Source: VXNE01 sp965205735 (GTDB taxonomy: Bacteria; Pseudomonadota; Gammaproteobacteria; Pseudomonadales; Azotimanducaceae). From it: a stretch of DNA of 64,000 nucleotides. The stretch spans positions 1,860,001-1,924,000 of the forward strand of contig OZ242179.1 in NCBI GenBank assembly GCA_965205735.1, written 5' to 3'. Shown piece by piece: positions 1 to 9,400 of the stretch. Position 1 is the stretch's first letter, and each line of letters opens with the position of its first letter. Made by a program: the position numbers and the translations under genes. The notes beneath the pieces are model-generated. The model searched no databases. It saw only the letters and a program-made list of their open reading frames with translations, and had not been told where the DNA came from.

Positions 1-11
1 ATCGAATCCAT

Positions 12-389
12 GTGGCCCGGACAGCAATGAGATCGTCTTCGCGCCGCGCCCCGAGAGAGTCGAAGGCGGGACGGTTTCAGGCTGAAAGGCAGGCGCTCAA
101 GAAGATCCAGGTACACCTCGAGTTCCGCCAGTCGCTGCTGCGAAAGGTCCGACTCGCCGCAGCAGCAGAGGATCTGAGCTATTCCGACTACGTGAGAAAA
201 CTTGTCGGACTGCCTTTCTCCAAGATCCAGCGACCCCGCATCAGTCTCTCTTTCAGCGATACCGATCTCCGAATCCTCTCCGAGCGCTACGCCAAGCCGG
301 GCACCGAACCGCAAGTCCTGAAGCGCTGCGTGCTGGAAGAGATCATGGCGCACCTGGACGATGACGAAGGCTCGCGCGCGGCGCATTGA
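12..389 (+). CDS. small basic protein, possible ribbon-helix-helix DNA-binding protein
   Basis: About 125 residues, rich in Arg and Lys at the N-terminus, then a stretch beginning VHLEFRQSLLRKVRLAAAAE followed by SYSDYVRKLVG, which has the strand-helix-helix look of RHH repressors or mobilisation auxiliaries (inferred). The GTG at 12 is the first start seen, with ATG at 27 an alternative. The frame is open to the window edge, so the gene may begin upstream. No partner gene is visible. The assignment to a family is weak; the protein-coding nature is likelier than the function. Confidence 0.5.
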   Translation: MARTAMRSSSRRAPRESKAGRFQAERQALKKIQVHLEFRQSLLRKVRLAAAAEDLSYSDYVRKLVGLPFSKIQRPRISLSFSDTDLRILSERYAKPGTEPQVLKRCVLEEIMAHLDDDEGSRAAH

Positions 390-548
390 AGCCCTCGCTA
401 GTGTAGTCTTTGCCGCGATGCGACTGTCGCGGTAGCTTGCTTCTATGGAACAAAGCCGCCACTACCGCTGGAGGACTCGCAACGTCGGAGTTCCCTGGGC
501 GTCACGGGCGCACGGTAATCCAGCGGGCTAAAGGCTTCACCTATCCCA

Positions 549-1640
549 ATGCTTTGGCGACTCCTGCGCCGACGGCGATACCTGCGTTTCACGCGGTACG
601 TGGCGGGCGCTATCAAGCGACGCCTCTATCTGACCACCGCCATGTTCGCGGGACTGTTCTGCCTGCACGTGTTGGCGATGATCGTCTTCGAGGGGATGAC
701 CCTCGGCGACGCCGCCTGGCTGACCATGACGACGGCGACCACCGTCGGTTACGGCGACGCCTCCGCCGCGACAACACCCGGACGTCTGGCGACCGTGGTG
801 TGCATCTATATCTTCGGAACGTTTCTGCTCGCCCAGATCGCCACCTACGTATTCGACTATCGCGCGCTGCATCGGGATCGCCGACGGCGCGGAGAAATCA
901 AATGGAGCAACATGAAAGATCATCTGCTGGTAATCAACGTCCCCTCCCAGGACGCCGAAAACTATCTGCCGCGACTGGTGGATCACGTAAGACGCGCGCC
1001 GAGGCTCGCCGATATCCCCATACAACTGCTGACGCCGAGCTTCGAGGACGGCTTGAGCACGGACCTCGTCGACGCCGGCGTCACGCTATACAACGCCATG
1101 GCGGAGAACTCGGAGAACCTGGCCGCAGCCAACGTCTGCCACGCGCGCTGCATCATCATCATCGCCGACGAGATCTACGATGCCCGGTCGGACGCGCACA
1201 CATACGACATTCTCGGTCGCATCCGCCAGCTCGGATCGCAGGCCACCATCGTCGCCGAGGTGGTGGACGACGCAAACCGCCAACGCATCCTTGAAGCCGG
1301 CGCGACAACCGTGATCCGGCCGATTCGCGCCTATCCGGAGTTCGTCGTGCGCGCGCTGACCGCACCCGGCGTGGAACAGGTATTGGAAACGATGTTCACC
1401 CACGAAGCCGGGCGGCTGGCGCGTTTCGAGGCGCAATTCGAGGGTCTCCTCTGGCGCGACGTGGTGGTGAATTTCGCCCGCGGCAACGCCGGCATTCCCA
1501 TGGGCTATTTTGACCAGCGCGGCGTACACACCAACCCCGCCCCGGACGAGATCTGCAGCGGCAACGGCATCATCACGCTGATCAACGACAGCCTCAATGT
1601 GACTGGACCGCTGGTGGAATCCTGTCTGCGGGCGTCCTGA
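549..1640 (+). CDS. two-TM potassium channel with cytoplasmic RCK/TrkA-like domain
   Basis: A 363-residue inner-membrane K+ channel subunit. After a basic N-terminus come TM1 (about residues 28-50), a pore helix, the selectivity filter TTVGYGD (about 64-70) and TM2 (about 80-102). The remaining 250 residues form a Rossmann-like cytoplasmic region with the hydrophobic strands DHLLVINV and CIIIIAD. The canonical GxGxxG nucleotide-binding motif of RCK domains is not evident at the first strand (INVPSQD occupies it), so ligand gating may differ. It is a single gene, separated by 45 bp from recQ. Assignment as a channel rests on the exact filter motif and is strong; ligand and physiological role are not shown. 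Confidence 0.88.
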   Translation: MLWRLLRRRRYLRFTRYVAGAIKRRLYLTTAMFAGLFCLHVLAMIVFEGMTLGDAAWLTMTTATTVGYGDASAATTPGRLATVVCIYIFGTFLLAQIATYVFDYRALHRDRRRRGEIKWSNMKDHLLVINVPSQDAENYLPRLVDHVRRAPRLADIPIQLLTPSFEDGLSTDLVDAGVTLYNAMAENSENLAAANVCHARCIIIIADEIYDARSDAHTYDILGRIRQLGSQATIVAEVVDDANRQRILEAGATTVIRPIRAYPEFVVRALTAPGVEQVLETMFTHEAGRLARFEAQFEGLLWRDVVVNFARGNAGIPMGYFDQRGVHTNPAPDEICSGNGIITLINDSLNVTGPLVESCLRAS

Positions 1641-1684
1641 CACGGCGGCGTCCATGATGAGTCAGAACAAGGCATGATCGACGG

Positions 1685-3583
1685 ATGATCCAGCGCGCGC
1701 GTGAACTCCTGCGGGAGGTCTACGGCTATACCGATTTTCGCGAGAATCAGGAAAAGGTTCTCGCCGCCGCGCTCGCGGGCCGCGATACGCTGGTCATCAT
1801 GCCCACAGGCGGCGGCAAGTCCCTGTGCTACCAGTTGCCGGCCATCATTCAGCCCGGAATGGGTCTTGTCGTCTCACCCCTCATCGCGTTGATGCAGGAT
1901 CAGGTCGGCGCCTTGCGACAACTCGGCGTACGCGCGGCGTTCCTGAATTCGACCCTCGCGTACGACGAACAACGGCGCATCATCGACGCAGTGCGGTCGC
2001 GCACGCTCGACTTGCTCTATCTGGCCCCCGAACGCCTGTTGCAGGAGGACACGTTGTCGCTCCTCGCGGGCGTCGACCTGTCCCTGATCGCCATCGACGA
2101 GGCCCACTGCGTATCGCAATGGGGCCACGACTTCCGCCAGGACTATCTCGGTCTCGACGTATTGCGCGACCGGTTTCCGGGTGTTCCGCGCATGGCGCTG
2201 ACGGCCACCGCGAACGCGGCCACGCGCGACGACATCCTGGCGAGGCTTGCGTTCGACCCGGCGGCCGAGCGCTTTGTCAGCGGGTTCGACCGTCCCAACA
2301 TTCGCTACACGGTGCGCGCGAAGACCGACGCCAACGCGCAGTTGCGCACCTTCCTGGACGAGCACCGCGGTCAGGCCGGGATCGTCTACGCGATGACCCG
2401 CAAGAAGACGGAAGCGGTCGCGGCAATGTTGAACGCGCGCGGATTTACCGCCCTTCCCTACCATGCCGGCCTGCCCGGCGATGTGCGCGCCGCATGTCAA
2501 AGCCGGTTCTTGCGCGAGGACGGCGTCATCGTCGTCGCCACGATCGCGTTCGGCATGGGCATCGACAAACCCGATGTCCGTTTCGTCGCGCACGTGGACC
2601 TGCCGAAAAGCGTCGAAGCCTACTACCAGGAAACAGGCCGGGCCGGTCGCGATGGCGAGGCGGCGGAGGCATGGATGGTCTACGGCTTGCAGGACGTCGT
2701 GCGACTGCGCCAGTTGGTGGACATGTCCGAGGCCGACGATCAGCACAAGCGAATCGAACGCGGCAAACTCGATGCGCTGCTCGGCTGGTGCGAGGTGACG
2801 ACCTGCAGACGCCGCGCGCTGCTTCGGCACTTTGGCGACGATCTCACGCAGGATTGCGGCAATTGCGACAGTTGCCTGACCCCGCCCGAAACGCGGGACG
2901 GCACGACGGCGGCGCAGAAGCTCCTTTCCGCCATCTACCGCACGGGCCAGCGTTTTGGCGCAGGTCACGTGATAGACGTGTTGCGCGGCAAGGACACGGA
3001 AAAGGTTCGCCAATGGGGGCACGAACGGTTGAGCACCTACGGCATCGGCGCCGACTTGTCAGCCACCGAGTGGCGTTCGTTCGTTCGCCAACTCATGGTC
3101 CAGGGCTTCATACGCGCCGATGACGCTCGCTTCGGGGCGCTGCGTTTGACCGCCGACGCCAGAGGTGTGCTACGCGGAGACAGGACGGTACGGCTGCGCA
3201 AGGACGCAACCGTCAAAACCCGGTCCCGGTCCGCCGTGCAGCGCGAAACGTTCACGGTCGATGCAAAAGATGAGGGCCTTTGGGAAACACTTCGACAGTG
3301 CCGACGCGACCTGGCGGAGGAGGCAGGCGTGCCGCCCTACGTGATCTTCCACGACGCGACGCTGAAGGAGATGTTGCATCGGCGTCCGACCTCCCTTGAA
3401 GAGATGCTGGCCATACACGGCGTCGGCCAAGCTAAACTTGAACGCTACGGCGCGGCATTCCTCGACGCTCTCCAAGGGGAGAGCGTGCAGTCCAATGTTG
3501 AGCCTGGGGACGCCAGAGAGAACTCTGCGCAAGAAGAGACACAAGAAGAGATCAGGGAGGAGCTTTCATGGCCGGGCCACTAG
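1685..3583 (+). CDS. recQ: ATP-dependent DNA helicase RecQ
   Basis: A 632-residue superfamily-2 3'-5' DNA helicase acting in recombination and replication-fork repair. It has the full RecQ layout: motif 0/I (FRENQEKVL, then PTGGGKSLCYQLPA with Walker A GGGKS), DEAH box in IAIDEAHCVSQWGHDFR, motif III ALTATA, motif VI YYQETGRAGRDG, a zinc-binding RQC region with cysteines in CEVTTCRRR and CGNCDSC, a winged helix, and a C-terminal HRDC-like domain (about 525-600). Length matches the family (about 600-620). The final 16 bp overlap the start of the downstream CoA-transferase gene, so the two are probably co-transcribed although functionally unrelated. Confidence 0.96.
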   Translation: MIQRARELLREVYGYTDFRENQEKVLAAALAGRDTLVIMPTGGGKSLCYQLPAIIQPGMGLVVSPLIALMQDQVGALRQLGVRAAFLNSTLAYDEQRRIIDAVRSRTLDLLYLAPERLLQEDTLSLLAGVDLSLIAIDEAHCVSQWGHDFRQDYLGLDVLRDRFPGVPRMALTATANAATRDDILARLAFDPAAERFVSGFDRPNIRYTVRAKTDANAQLRTFLDEHRGQAGIVYAMTRKKTEAVAAMLNARGFTALPYHAGLPGDVRAACQSRFLREDGVIVVATIAFGMGIDKPDVRFVAHVDLPKSVEAYYQETGRAGRDGEAAEAWMVYGLQDVVRLRQLVDMSEADDQHKRIERGKLDALLGWCEVTTCRRRALLRHFGDDLTQDCGNCDSCLTPPETRDGTTAAQKLLSAIYRTGQRFGAGHVIDVLRGKDTEKVRQWGHERLSTYGIGADLSATEWRSFVRQLMVQGFIRADDARFGALRLTADARGVLRGDRTVRLRKDATVKTRSRSAVQRETFTVDAKDEGLWETLRQCRRDLAEEAGVPPYVIFHDATLKEMLHRRPTSLEEMLAIHGVGQAKLERYGAAFLDALQGESVQSNVEPGDARENSAQEETQEEIREELSWPGH

Positions 3584-4758
3584 ACGGCATCCGGGTGCTC
3601 GAGGCGGGTCAGTTGATACAGGGCCCCCAGGCAGCGGCGCTACTCGGCGATATGGGCGCCGATGTCGTCAAGATCGAACTCCCGGGATTCGGCGACCTCA
3701 GCCGCAATATCCGCGTTGCGCCCGGCGACCCGCGCAGCGCCGTTTTCGCCGCGTGCAACCGAGGCAAGCGCAGCGTTTCCCTGGACCTGCGCCATCCCGA
3801 GGGTGCCGCGATCTTCAAGCGGCTGATTCGAGACGCCGATGTGGTCATCAGCAACTTCACACCGGGCACGATGGAAAGGTGGGGGCTCGGCCATGACGAT
3901 CTCTGTGCCGTCAATGGGCGCATCATCTGCGCCCAGGGAAGCACCTTCGGATCGTTGGGACCGGACGCGGCGCGCGAAGGCGCCGACCTCGCGGCGCAAG
4001 CCGCCGGCGGACTCGTCAGCACCACGGGCCGCGACGGCGATCCGGCGTCGCCCGTGGCCATCTTCATCGCCGACCACATCGGCTCGCTGAACATGGTCGC
4101 CGGGGTTCTGGCGGCGCTGCACCACCGGACCCACACCGGCTGCGGCCAACAGGTCGACGTGTCGCTGCTCGGCGGTCAGATCTGGGCGCAAGCCACCGAA
4201 TACACGCACCTGCTGTTGACCGATCAGGTTGCGGGGCGTTCGAACTCCGGTCATCCGCTCATCAGGACCATTTACGACATATTTCCAACGGCCGACGGCG
4301 GGATCGCTATCGTCGGCGTGCGAGCAAGGGAAAAGGACGCATTCTTCGTGGCGCTCGAACGCCCTGATCTGACCCTGGACGAACGCCTGCAACACCGGGA
4401 AATGTCGCCGGAAACCCATGCCTGGCTGCGCGAAGAGCTGGCTCAGGTGTTCAAGACCCGGACCACCGACGCCTGGTGCGACGCGCTGCGCGACACCGGC
4501 GTGCGCTATGCGCCGGTGCGCGACCATCGACAGGTGCTATCCGACCCCGGCGCGTGGGAGAACGGTTACTTCACGGAAGCTGTGGACAGTCACGGCGACA
4601 GCCAGCGGATCGTGGCCACGCCGATCCGCATGAGCGCGACGCCCCTGGAACCCGCGGGCGGGGTGCCCGAACTGGGAGCGCATACCGACGACGTGCTTCG
4701 GGAAGTCGGCATCAGCGACACCAAAATCGCCGCCCTGCGCGAAGCGAAGACAATCTGA
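3568..4758 (+). CDS. CaiB/BaiF family (class III) CoA-transferase
   Basis: A 396-residue enzyme transferring CoA between carboxylic acids through an Asp-anhydride mechanism. Family marks include the N-terminal PLDGIRVLE, VVKIE, NRGKRSVSLDLR, the probable catalytic Asp region EGADLAAQAAGG (about 140-151) and the C-terminal RYAPV region. Length is typical (about 390-400). The start overlaps the 3' end of recQ, with an AGGGAGGAG ribosome-binding site inside the recQ coding sequence just before the ATG. Substrate cannot be read from the sequence; members act on carnitine, oxalate, aromatic and fatty acyl substrates. The acyl-CoA ligase elsewhere in the window fits general acyl-CoA metabolism. Confidence 0.92.
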   Translation: MAGPLDGIRVLEAGQLIQGPQAAALLGDMGADVVKIELPGFGDLSRNIRVAPGDPRSAVFAACNRGKRSVSLDLRHPEGAAIFKRLIRDADVVISNFTPGTMERWGLGHDDLCAVNGRIICAQGSTFGSLGPDAAREGADLAAQAAGGLVSTTGRDGDPASPVAIFIADHIGSLNMVAGVLAALHHRTHTGCGQQVDVSLLGGQIWAQATEYTHLLLTDQVAGRSNSGHPLIRTIYDIFPTADGGIAIVGVRAREKDAFFVALERPDLTLDERLQHREMSPETHAWLREELAQVFKTRTTDAWCDALRDTGVRYAPVRDHRQVLSDPGAWENGYFTEAVDSHGDSQRIVATPIRMSATPLEPAGGVPELGAHTDDVLREVGISDTKIAALREAKTI

Positions 4759-4804
4759 CGAACAGAGTCCCTGATTCCAGCGGCCGCCGGGTTGCCGGGA
4801 TGCG

Positions 4805-6151
4805 CTATGCAGGCGCCTCGTCATCGACAGTCGACGTCAGCCCGCGAGTTACGCGCATGAGCATCGCCAGCACCGCGAGCAGGACAACCGTGCCGACAAG
4901 AAGCGCTATGGACTCCAGCCGCAGCAGCGTGTACAGCACGGCGTACAAGGCCGCCAGCGAGCCGAACGCTGCAACGGTGAGCCGACGGTTGCCGGTCGAC
5001 CCGTAGGCGTACAAACCGATCATGCCGGTGAGAACGACAGCCGCCGCGACGTAGCCCAGCGTGAAGCCCACGTGTTCCGCAAGCGCCAGCAGCGTCAAAA
5101 AGAAAAGCACCAGGGCGATGCTCGTCACGCCGTACTGCACGAAGTGAAATCGAATGCCGGTAGCGAGCTCGAGACACAGCACGCTCACGAGCGTCAACAC
5201 CACGAACAGCATGCCGTACTTGATGCTCCGCTCAACGCTGCTATACAGATCGACGGGCTCGAAGACACTGAAGCCCAGATCCTTGTCCTCGAAGTAGTCG
5301 TCATCAGTCGACGAAATCCGCATCACGCCGGGGAACCCCCGCGCCAGGTCGCGCGTGGTCCACGAAGCCGCGAAACCATCGGGCGTTACATCGCGCACGT
5401 CGGGAAGCAAGCCGCCATCGAAGCTCGGATGTGGCCAGGTGGACTGCATCGCCACCGTCGAACCATCGCCCACCGGCACCACCGAGAAGCGTTCCGTCCC
5501 TCGCAGGTTCATCTTCAGCGAAAACGCGCCGCCAAGCGCCGCTGCATCCGCCAGCGAGCCTTGCAGGCCCGCCTGGATGCCGGGTCCGTAGCCCGAAGTC
5601 GCGCTCAAAGCCACCTCGCCCTCTCTCCACACGAGGGTCGCATCCCGGATCCCGCGCGGGTCTGAAACACCGATGACCAGCACCGCCAGATCCAGGCGGA
5701 GTGCGCCGAACCGGGCTCGAAGTCCTTCCAGGTCCAGGGGCGCGAACGCACCTTCGGCGGTAATGTCGGCACTCAACACCGGCGTCTCGAATATCCCGCG
5801 CCGACGCAGCTCGTGATGGGTGACGACGGCAATATCGATCCGCTCCGGCATTACCGCCACGAACTGCTCCTCGCCGCCCTCGCTCTCGCTGGCGTCCATG
5901 GGGATAACCATGATTGGCCCGGCGATGCGCTGTTGGCCAGCCCAGGCGGCGGCGATGTCGTCAACGGCCTCGTTGCGGTACCAGTCGCGGTCGTCGACGG
6001 TGCAGCTCACGAGCTGCAGCGGAATCATCGACGCGACAATGAGCGCCGCCACGACAACGAACCGCAACGAAATGGAGCGCGGGTCGAACCGCAAGCCCCG
6101 CACGCCCGCGGACGAAGACTGGGGTGATGAATCCGACTTTTCTGCGCTCAT
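4805..6151 (-). CDS. creD: CreD-like inner membrane protein
   Basis: A 448-residue membrane protein of the CreD (Cet) family. One N-terminal TM segment follows the motif SISLRFVVVAALIVASMIPL; a large periplasmic region follows (about 50-300) with characteristic WAGQQRIAGPIMVIP, and at least five TM segments pack the C-terminal third. CreD accompanies the CreBC two-component system in enterics and affects envelope integrity and beta-lactam response, but no creBC is present here, so this is an orphan copy. The ATG is preceded by GGAG at good spacing. It is convergent with the upstream CoA-transferase gene. The function of orphan homologues is not established. Confidence 0.88.
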   Translation of the reverse strand: MSAEKSDSSPQSSSAGVRGLRFDPRSISLRFVVVAALIVASMIPLQLVSCTVDDRDWYRNEAVDDIAAAWAGQQRIAGPIMVIPMDASESEGGEEQFVAVMPERIDIAVVTHHELRRRGIFETPVLSADITAEGAFAPLDLEGLRARFGALRLDLAVLVIGVSDPRGIRDATLVWREGEVALSATSGYGPGIQAGLQGSLADAAALGGAFSLKMNLRGTERFSVVPVGDGSTVAMQSTWPHPSFDGGLLPDVRDVTPDGFAASWTTRDLARGFPGVMRISSTDDDYFEDKDLGFSVFEPVDLYSSVERSIKYGMLFVVLTLVSVLCLELATGIRFHFVQYGVTSIALVLFFLTLLALAEHVGFTLGYVAAAVVLTGMIGLYAYGSTGNRRLTVAAFGSLAALYAVLYTLLRLESIALLVGTVVLLAVLAMLMRVTRGLTSTVDDEAPA

Positions 6152-6263
6152 GCAGCAACTCCACGTTAGTAAATGCCGATGGAACAGATGCTAGTGGGAG
6201 CACATGCGGAAGAAGGTGCAAGAAATCCGCAAAAGGCGGGCAGGCTCGGCCCGCCGCGCGGCG

Positions 6264-6962
6264 TCAGACAGAGTACGCGGACTGGCCCTCACGCACTCGC
6301 CGGCTGTCAGACAATCTCTCCGCCTCGCGCAACCGAGATAGAGCCTCGTCGCGCGAAAATAGCGACGGTGCTTGCGGCAAACCGGCAGTGGCTCGTTCCA
6401 GCCAATCCGCTTGCGAAGAATCCCGAAAGGTGATCGTGCCCTCAGACACGGTCGCCACCAGCTTGTGCTGCAGCCCCGCGTTGTCCAGGAAGTAAACGAC
6501 ATCGGCAATCCGGGCGACTCGACGCGCGTTGTCCAACGAACGGGGGAGACGCCGTTCCTGGGCTTGCCGCGAAATGTCGTGACCGCCCGATGCGACGCGA
6601 AAGGTGACTCGGCTTCTGGTCGTTTTCGTTGAGAGAATTCCCACGAACACCATCACCACACGGTAGTCCGAGGCGCGCGCAGCGGAAACGCTTCGAAGGA
6701 TTTCCCGACCCGACAACGTGGTTTCGCGCACGAACGGCTGTCCGGCGGCGATCAGGGATCGCGTGCGCCGGATCACCTCTCGCCCCGCCCTCACGTCTAC
6801 GGCGGTCCCGCCCGACATGGATTTCACGATGTCGTCCGCGTTCAGGTACTCGCCAGCTTCGTAGCCAGCAGCTAGAAAGCGGCGGTACGCCGTGGTTTTG
6901 CCCGCCCCGTTCGGGCCGGCAAAGAGCGTGAAGCGCGGCCGATCAGTGGTATCGAACGCCAT
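6264..6962 (-). CDS. zeta-toxin-like P-loop kinase/ATPase
   Basis: About 232 residues with the zeta-toxin fold signature: Walker A GPNGAGKTT near the N-terminus, LNADDIV (substrate Asp), FVRETTLSG, and the RVxxRVxxGGH-type motif (RVTFRVASGGHDI), then SLDNAR and a YFLDN strand. Zeta kinases phosphorylate UDP-N-acetylglucosamine; shorter chromosomal homologues have unproven targets. The ATG at 6962 is chosen because it starts just before the P-loop strand and lies 20 bp inside the upstream small gene, indicating translational coupling. The longer frame upstream of this ATG reads through the partner gene and is not plausible protein. Confidence 0.85.
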   Translation of the reverse strand: MAFDTTDRPRFTLFAGPNGAGKTTAYRRFLAAGYEAGEYLNADDIVKSMSGGTAVDVRAGREVIRRTRSLIAAGQPFVRETTLSGREILRSVSAARASDYRVVMVFVGILSTKTTRSRVTFRVASGGHDISRQAQERRLPRSLDNARRVARIADVVYFLDNAGLQHKLVATVSEGTITFRDSSQADWLERATAGLPQAPSLFSRDEALSRLREAERLSDSRRVREGQSAYSV

Positions 6963-7203
6963 CCAGCGAGACCTTGTGCTGCCGGAACAAGGCCAGGACG
7001 GCCTCTCGATCATCCGGGTCCGGCATTGGCGTATGCGACCCATCGGGGTGGTACAGCACCGTCTCTCCATCAATCTCGATCACGCGCGATATACCCAACC
7101 GATCGCATTCCTCGTTGAATTTTCGCCCGCCCTCGTCGAGCACCGCTATGAACTCGACGGGATCAAGATCTTCCATGTACTTCTTTCTGGTTGGCGTCGA
7201 CAT
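6943..7203 (-). CDS. small acidic protein, probable antitoxin partner of the zeta-like kinase
   Basis: An 86-residue acidic protein beginning MSTPTRKKYMEDLDPVEF, with IEIDGETVLYHPDGSHTPMP in the centre. Size, acidity and the 20-bp overlap with the downstream P-loop kinase gene suggest an antitoxin or immunity partner (inference). It shows no recognisable DNA-binding motif and does not obviously match the three-helix epsilon antitoxin. It is the first gene of a two-gene operon on the minus strand. Confidence 0.65.
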   Translation of the reverse strand: MSTPTRKKYMEDLDPVEFIAVLDEGGRKFNEECDRLGISRVIEIDGETVLYHPDGSHTPMPDPDDREAVLALFRQHKVSLDGVRYH

Positions 7204-7266
7204 CGACTGCCTCCGTCGTCCAAGTCACTTTCGTCGATGATAGTGTCATTGCCTGTCAACAGGAAA

Positions 7267-7300
7267 ACTAGAGGAGCGGACGGCACACCGCCCGCTCCCC
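7267..7300 (-). terminator. hairpin terminator after the slipin gene
   Basis: An 11-bp inverted repeat (GGAGCGGACGG and CCGCCCGCTCC, one wobble pair, 5-nt loop) lies directly downstream of the slipin stop codon. On the minus strand it is followed by a T-rich stretch (TCTAGTTTTCC). This fits intrinsic termination. Confidence 0.6.
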
Positions 7301-7314
7301 CGTGCAACGCAGAC

Positions 7315-8451
7315 TTACTGCTTCAGATGAACCAGTTCGTTCAGCACGCCGTCCAGGCCGCCGAAAACCGACAGGTTGCCGACGTTCTCGGTGACCTTTT
7401 CCAGCGTCTCCAGTTCCTTCAGTCGCAGCGCCACGGCATTGCTCTCCATGACCTTGGCCGTGTTGAGCAGCGACCGGGTCGCGTTGGTTTCCTCGCGACG
7501 TCGAATCACGTTGGCTTGCGCCGCCTTTTCGGCTTCCACCACCTTGCCGAGCAGATCTTTCATGTCGCCCGGCAGGATGATGTCCTTGACGCCAACGCTC
7601 TCGACGGCGATGCCGATGTCAGCGAAGCGTTCGCCGACGCGCTCGGCGACAATGCGGTCGATCACCGACTTGTCCTCCAGCAACGCGTCGAGCGTGCGCG
7701 TGCCGACCGCGGCGCGCAGGCCGAACTGGATCTCCTTGTACAGGAGATCCAGCGGGTCTTTCGCCTCGCGCACGGCCTTCTCCGCGTCCACGAACCGATA
7801 GGTCGCGGTCAGGTTGACACGCAGGCTGACCTTGTCGCGGGTCAGGATTTCCTGACCCTGCACGTCCAGCGTCTTCACGCGCAGGTCCACGACTTCCACC
7901 TTTACGCCAGGACCGTAGGTCCAGAACGCGTGCACGCCCGGCGCCAGCGAATCCGTCAGCTTGCCGTCCACATACCGCAGCCCGACGTGCCCATCGGGGA
8001 CCTCGCGCGAGTAGACGCCATGTTGATCCAAACCTCGAAGAGGATTCGTCCCCGCAAGCTGCCGGACAAGCTTCGCGTCGAGCGCGAGACCCGCGTCCAG
8101 ATCGAACCGTTCCACGCGCGTTTCGATCGGACCCTTCCAGTACAGCTTGCGCCGTGCAGGGCCGACGATCTCGGCGGCGCGTTCATTCTGGTAGACCACC
8201 GCCACTTCGTTTGCGCCGGTCTCGACCAACGTGAACAGCCGCTCGACGTCTGCGCGCGCGGCCTCGACCAGGTAGTCGACGAGTCGATGCGTGAACAACG
8301 GCTCGGCGAGGTCGAATCGCTCCACGTTGTAGCGTCGGCGCAGCCCGCGAAAGCGGTACGTCCCCGGTTCCAGGAAACGGATGAAGTCCCCGTCCTTGAA
8401 CAGGAGTCCCCGTTCGTGCTTCAGCACGATGAATTTTTGAACAAACAACAT
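7315..8451 (-). CDS. slipin / SPFH (band 7) domain protein
   Basis: A 378-residue SPFH-domain protein. Starting at the ATG at 8451 (preceded by GAGGAGGG at ideal distance) it has an N-terminal region LFVQKFIVLKHERGLLF, a middle PHB domain with GVYSREVPDGHVGLRYVDGK, DLRVKTLDVQGQEILTRD and LEDKSVIDRIVAERV, and a helical C-terminus (EAEKAAQANVIRRREETNAT) typical of slipin oligomerisation. Slipins scaffold membrane microdomains. The usual N-terminal membrane hairpin is not obvious; an approximately 110-residue extension precedes the core, as in the divergent slipins. It is monocistronic with a hairpin terminator. Confidence 0.85.
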   Translation of the reverse strand: MLFVQKFIVLKHERGLLFKDGDFIRFLEPGTYRFRGLRRRYNVERFDLAEPLFTHRLVDYLVEAARADVERLFTLVETGANEVAVVYQNERAAEIVGPARRKLYWKGPIETRVERFDLDAGLALDAKLVRQLAGTNPLRGLDQHGVYSREVPDGHVGLRYVDGKLTDSLAPGVHAFWTYGPGVKVEVVDLRVKTLDVQGQEILTRDKVSLRVNLTATYRFVDAEKAVREAKDPLDLLYKEIQFGLRAAVGTRTLDALLEDKSVIDRIVAERVGERFADIGIAVESVGVKDIILPGDMKDLLGKVVEAEKAAQANVIRRREETNATRSLLNTAKVMESNAVALRLKELETLEKVTENVGNLSVFGGLDGVLNELVHLKQ

Positions 8452-8794
8452 GGCCTGCCCTCCTCTTCGCTCTTCAATAAATGCACCCGCTCCCACAACT
8501 CCGTCGCGGACCGATGGTGCCGGCGTATCGAACGTACCGCGCGCGGTCGCCACTCTCTCGCTGGGCCCCTGATCGGGGCCGCAGCGTTCGAGCGACGGCT
8601 CGCGGGCGATGCGCCGGATACGTCGGCGTGCCGACTCGGCAAGGCCAAGCCGGCGCCACCCGTCGGCTCCGTCGTTGCTGCGCCAGCCCTTGCGGGCAAG
8701 CGCCGGGAACGGGCGCCCGTGTAACGAATAACGCTCGTCACCAGCGATAGTCACGGTTCCAGGCCGTGTGACTCCTTTGCAGGAAGTCGCCTAT

Positions 8795-8861
8795 TGGAAT
8801 GCCGGAATCGAACCGGCAACAACCAGTGCAGGACCGGTGCTCTACCTTGAGCTAATTCCAC
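8795..8861 (-). other. tRNA-like sequence, probably degenerate
   Basis: On the minus strand there is an acceptor pair TGGAAT/ATTCCA, a D-arm GCTC/GAGC, and a perfect T-arm GCCGG TTCGATT CCGGC. The anticodon arm does not fold into the canonical geometry: ACCGG/CTGGT pairs around loop TCCTGCA, which lacks U33 and position 26, and gives no trustworthy anticodon. There is no encoded CCA. It is most likely a tRNA pseudogene or a tRNA-like RNA element. Confidence 0.4.
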
Positions 8862-9052
8862 AGGTTGGGTGCGCACAGACCGCTCGGTACACACCTTGCG
8901 ATGGGTAGCGTGAGTGCGCCGGACGGGATTCAAGAACCCGCGCCATCAGAACGCCGCACGCCGCCCAACCCCAGGTCGGACGAGGCCCTCGCCTCGCCCC
9001 CGCCCCACCGAAACTCTCGGTGAGGCGCGATTCGAAATATCTCCCAAGCCAA

Positions 9053-9090
9053 AAAAAAGCCCTGTTCGGGTAACCGACCAAGGCTTTTTG
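9053..9090. terminator. bidirectional hairpin terminator
   Basis: AAAAAGCC and GGCTTTTT arms surround a 19-nt loop, giving an A-tract/T-tract flanked stem that could act on either strand. On the minus strand it lies about 400 bp downstream of the asparaginase-like gene. Confidence 0.55.
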
Positions 9091-9400
9091 TTTCCCCTGG
9101 AAGGTCTCAAGCATCGCCTTCCAGGAATTCCTTCAAGGAAGGTCAACGCATCGTCGTTTCATCCTCGCCAACGCGCTCGCCGCCGCAGTTCTTCGACTGC
9201 GCCGGTAGAGATGCCGTCGGCAGATCAGCGTCGAGAGGACGGCTTGCTGTTGCCGAAATCACTGAATTCACGTTCCTGAAAAACCGTTTGTCCTGATCGA
9301 GGGCGGGCGAGTATAGGGGTGCCTGTCGGCTTGTCAAACACTTTCTTCAAATTTTGACGCGTCGGACCTTGGGTATGATGCCGAACGAAGCGTTCCCGAT

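Noticed and set aside
6892..8724. Long plus-strand frame opposite the slipin gene
   Set aside because: No family features; the minus strand has a full SPFH protein with a ribosome-binding site.
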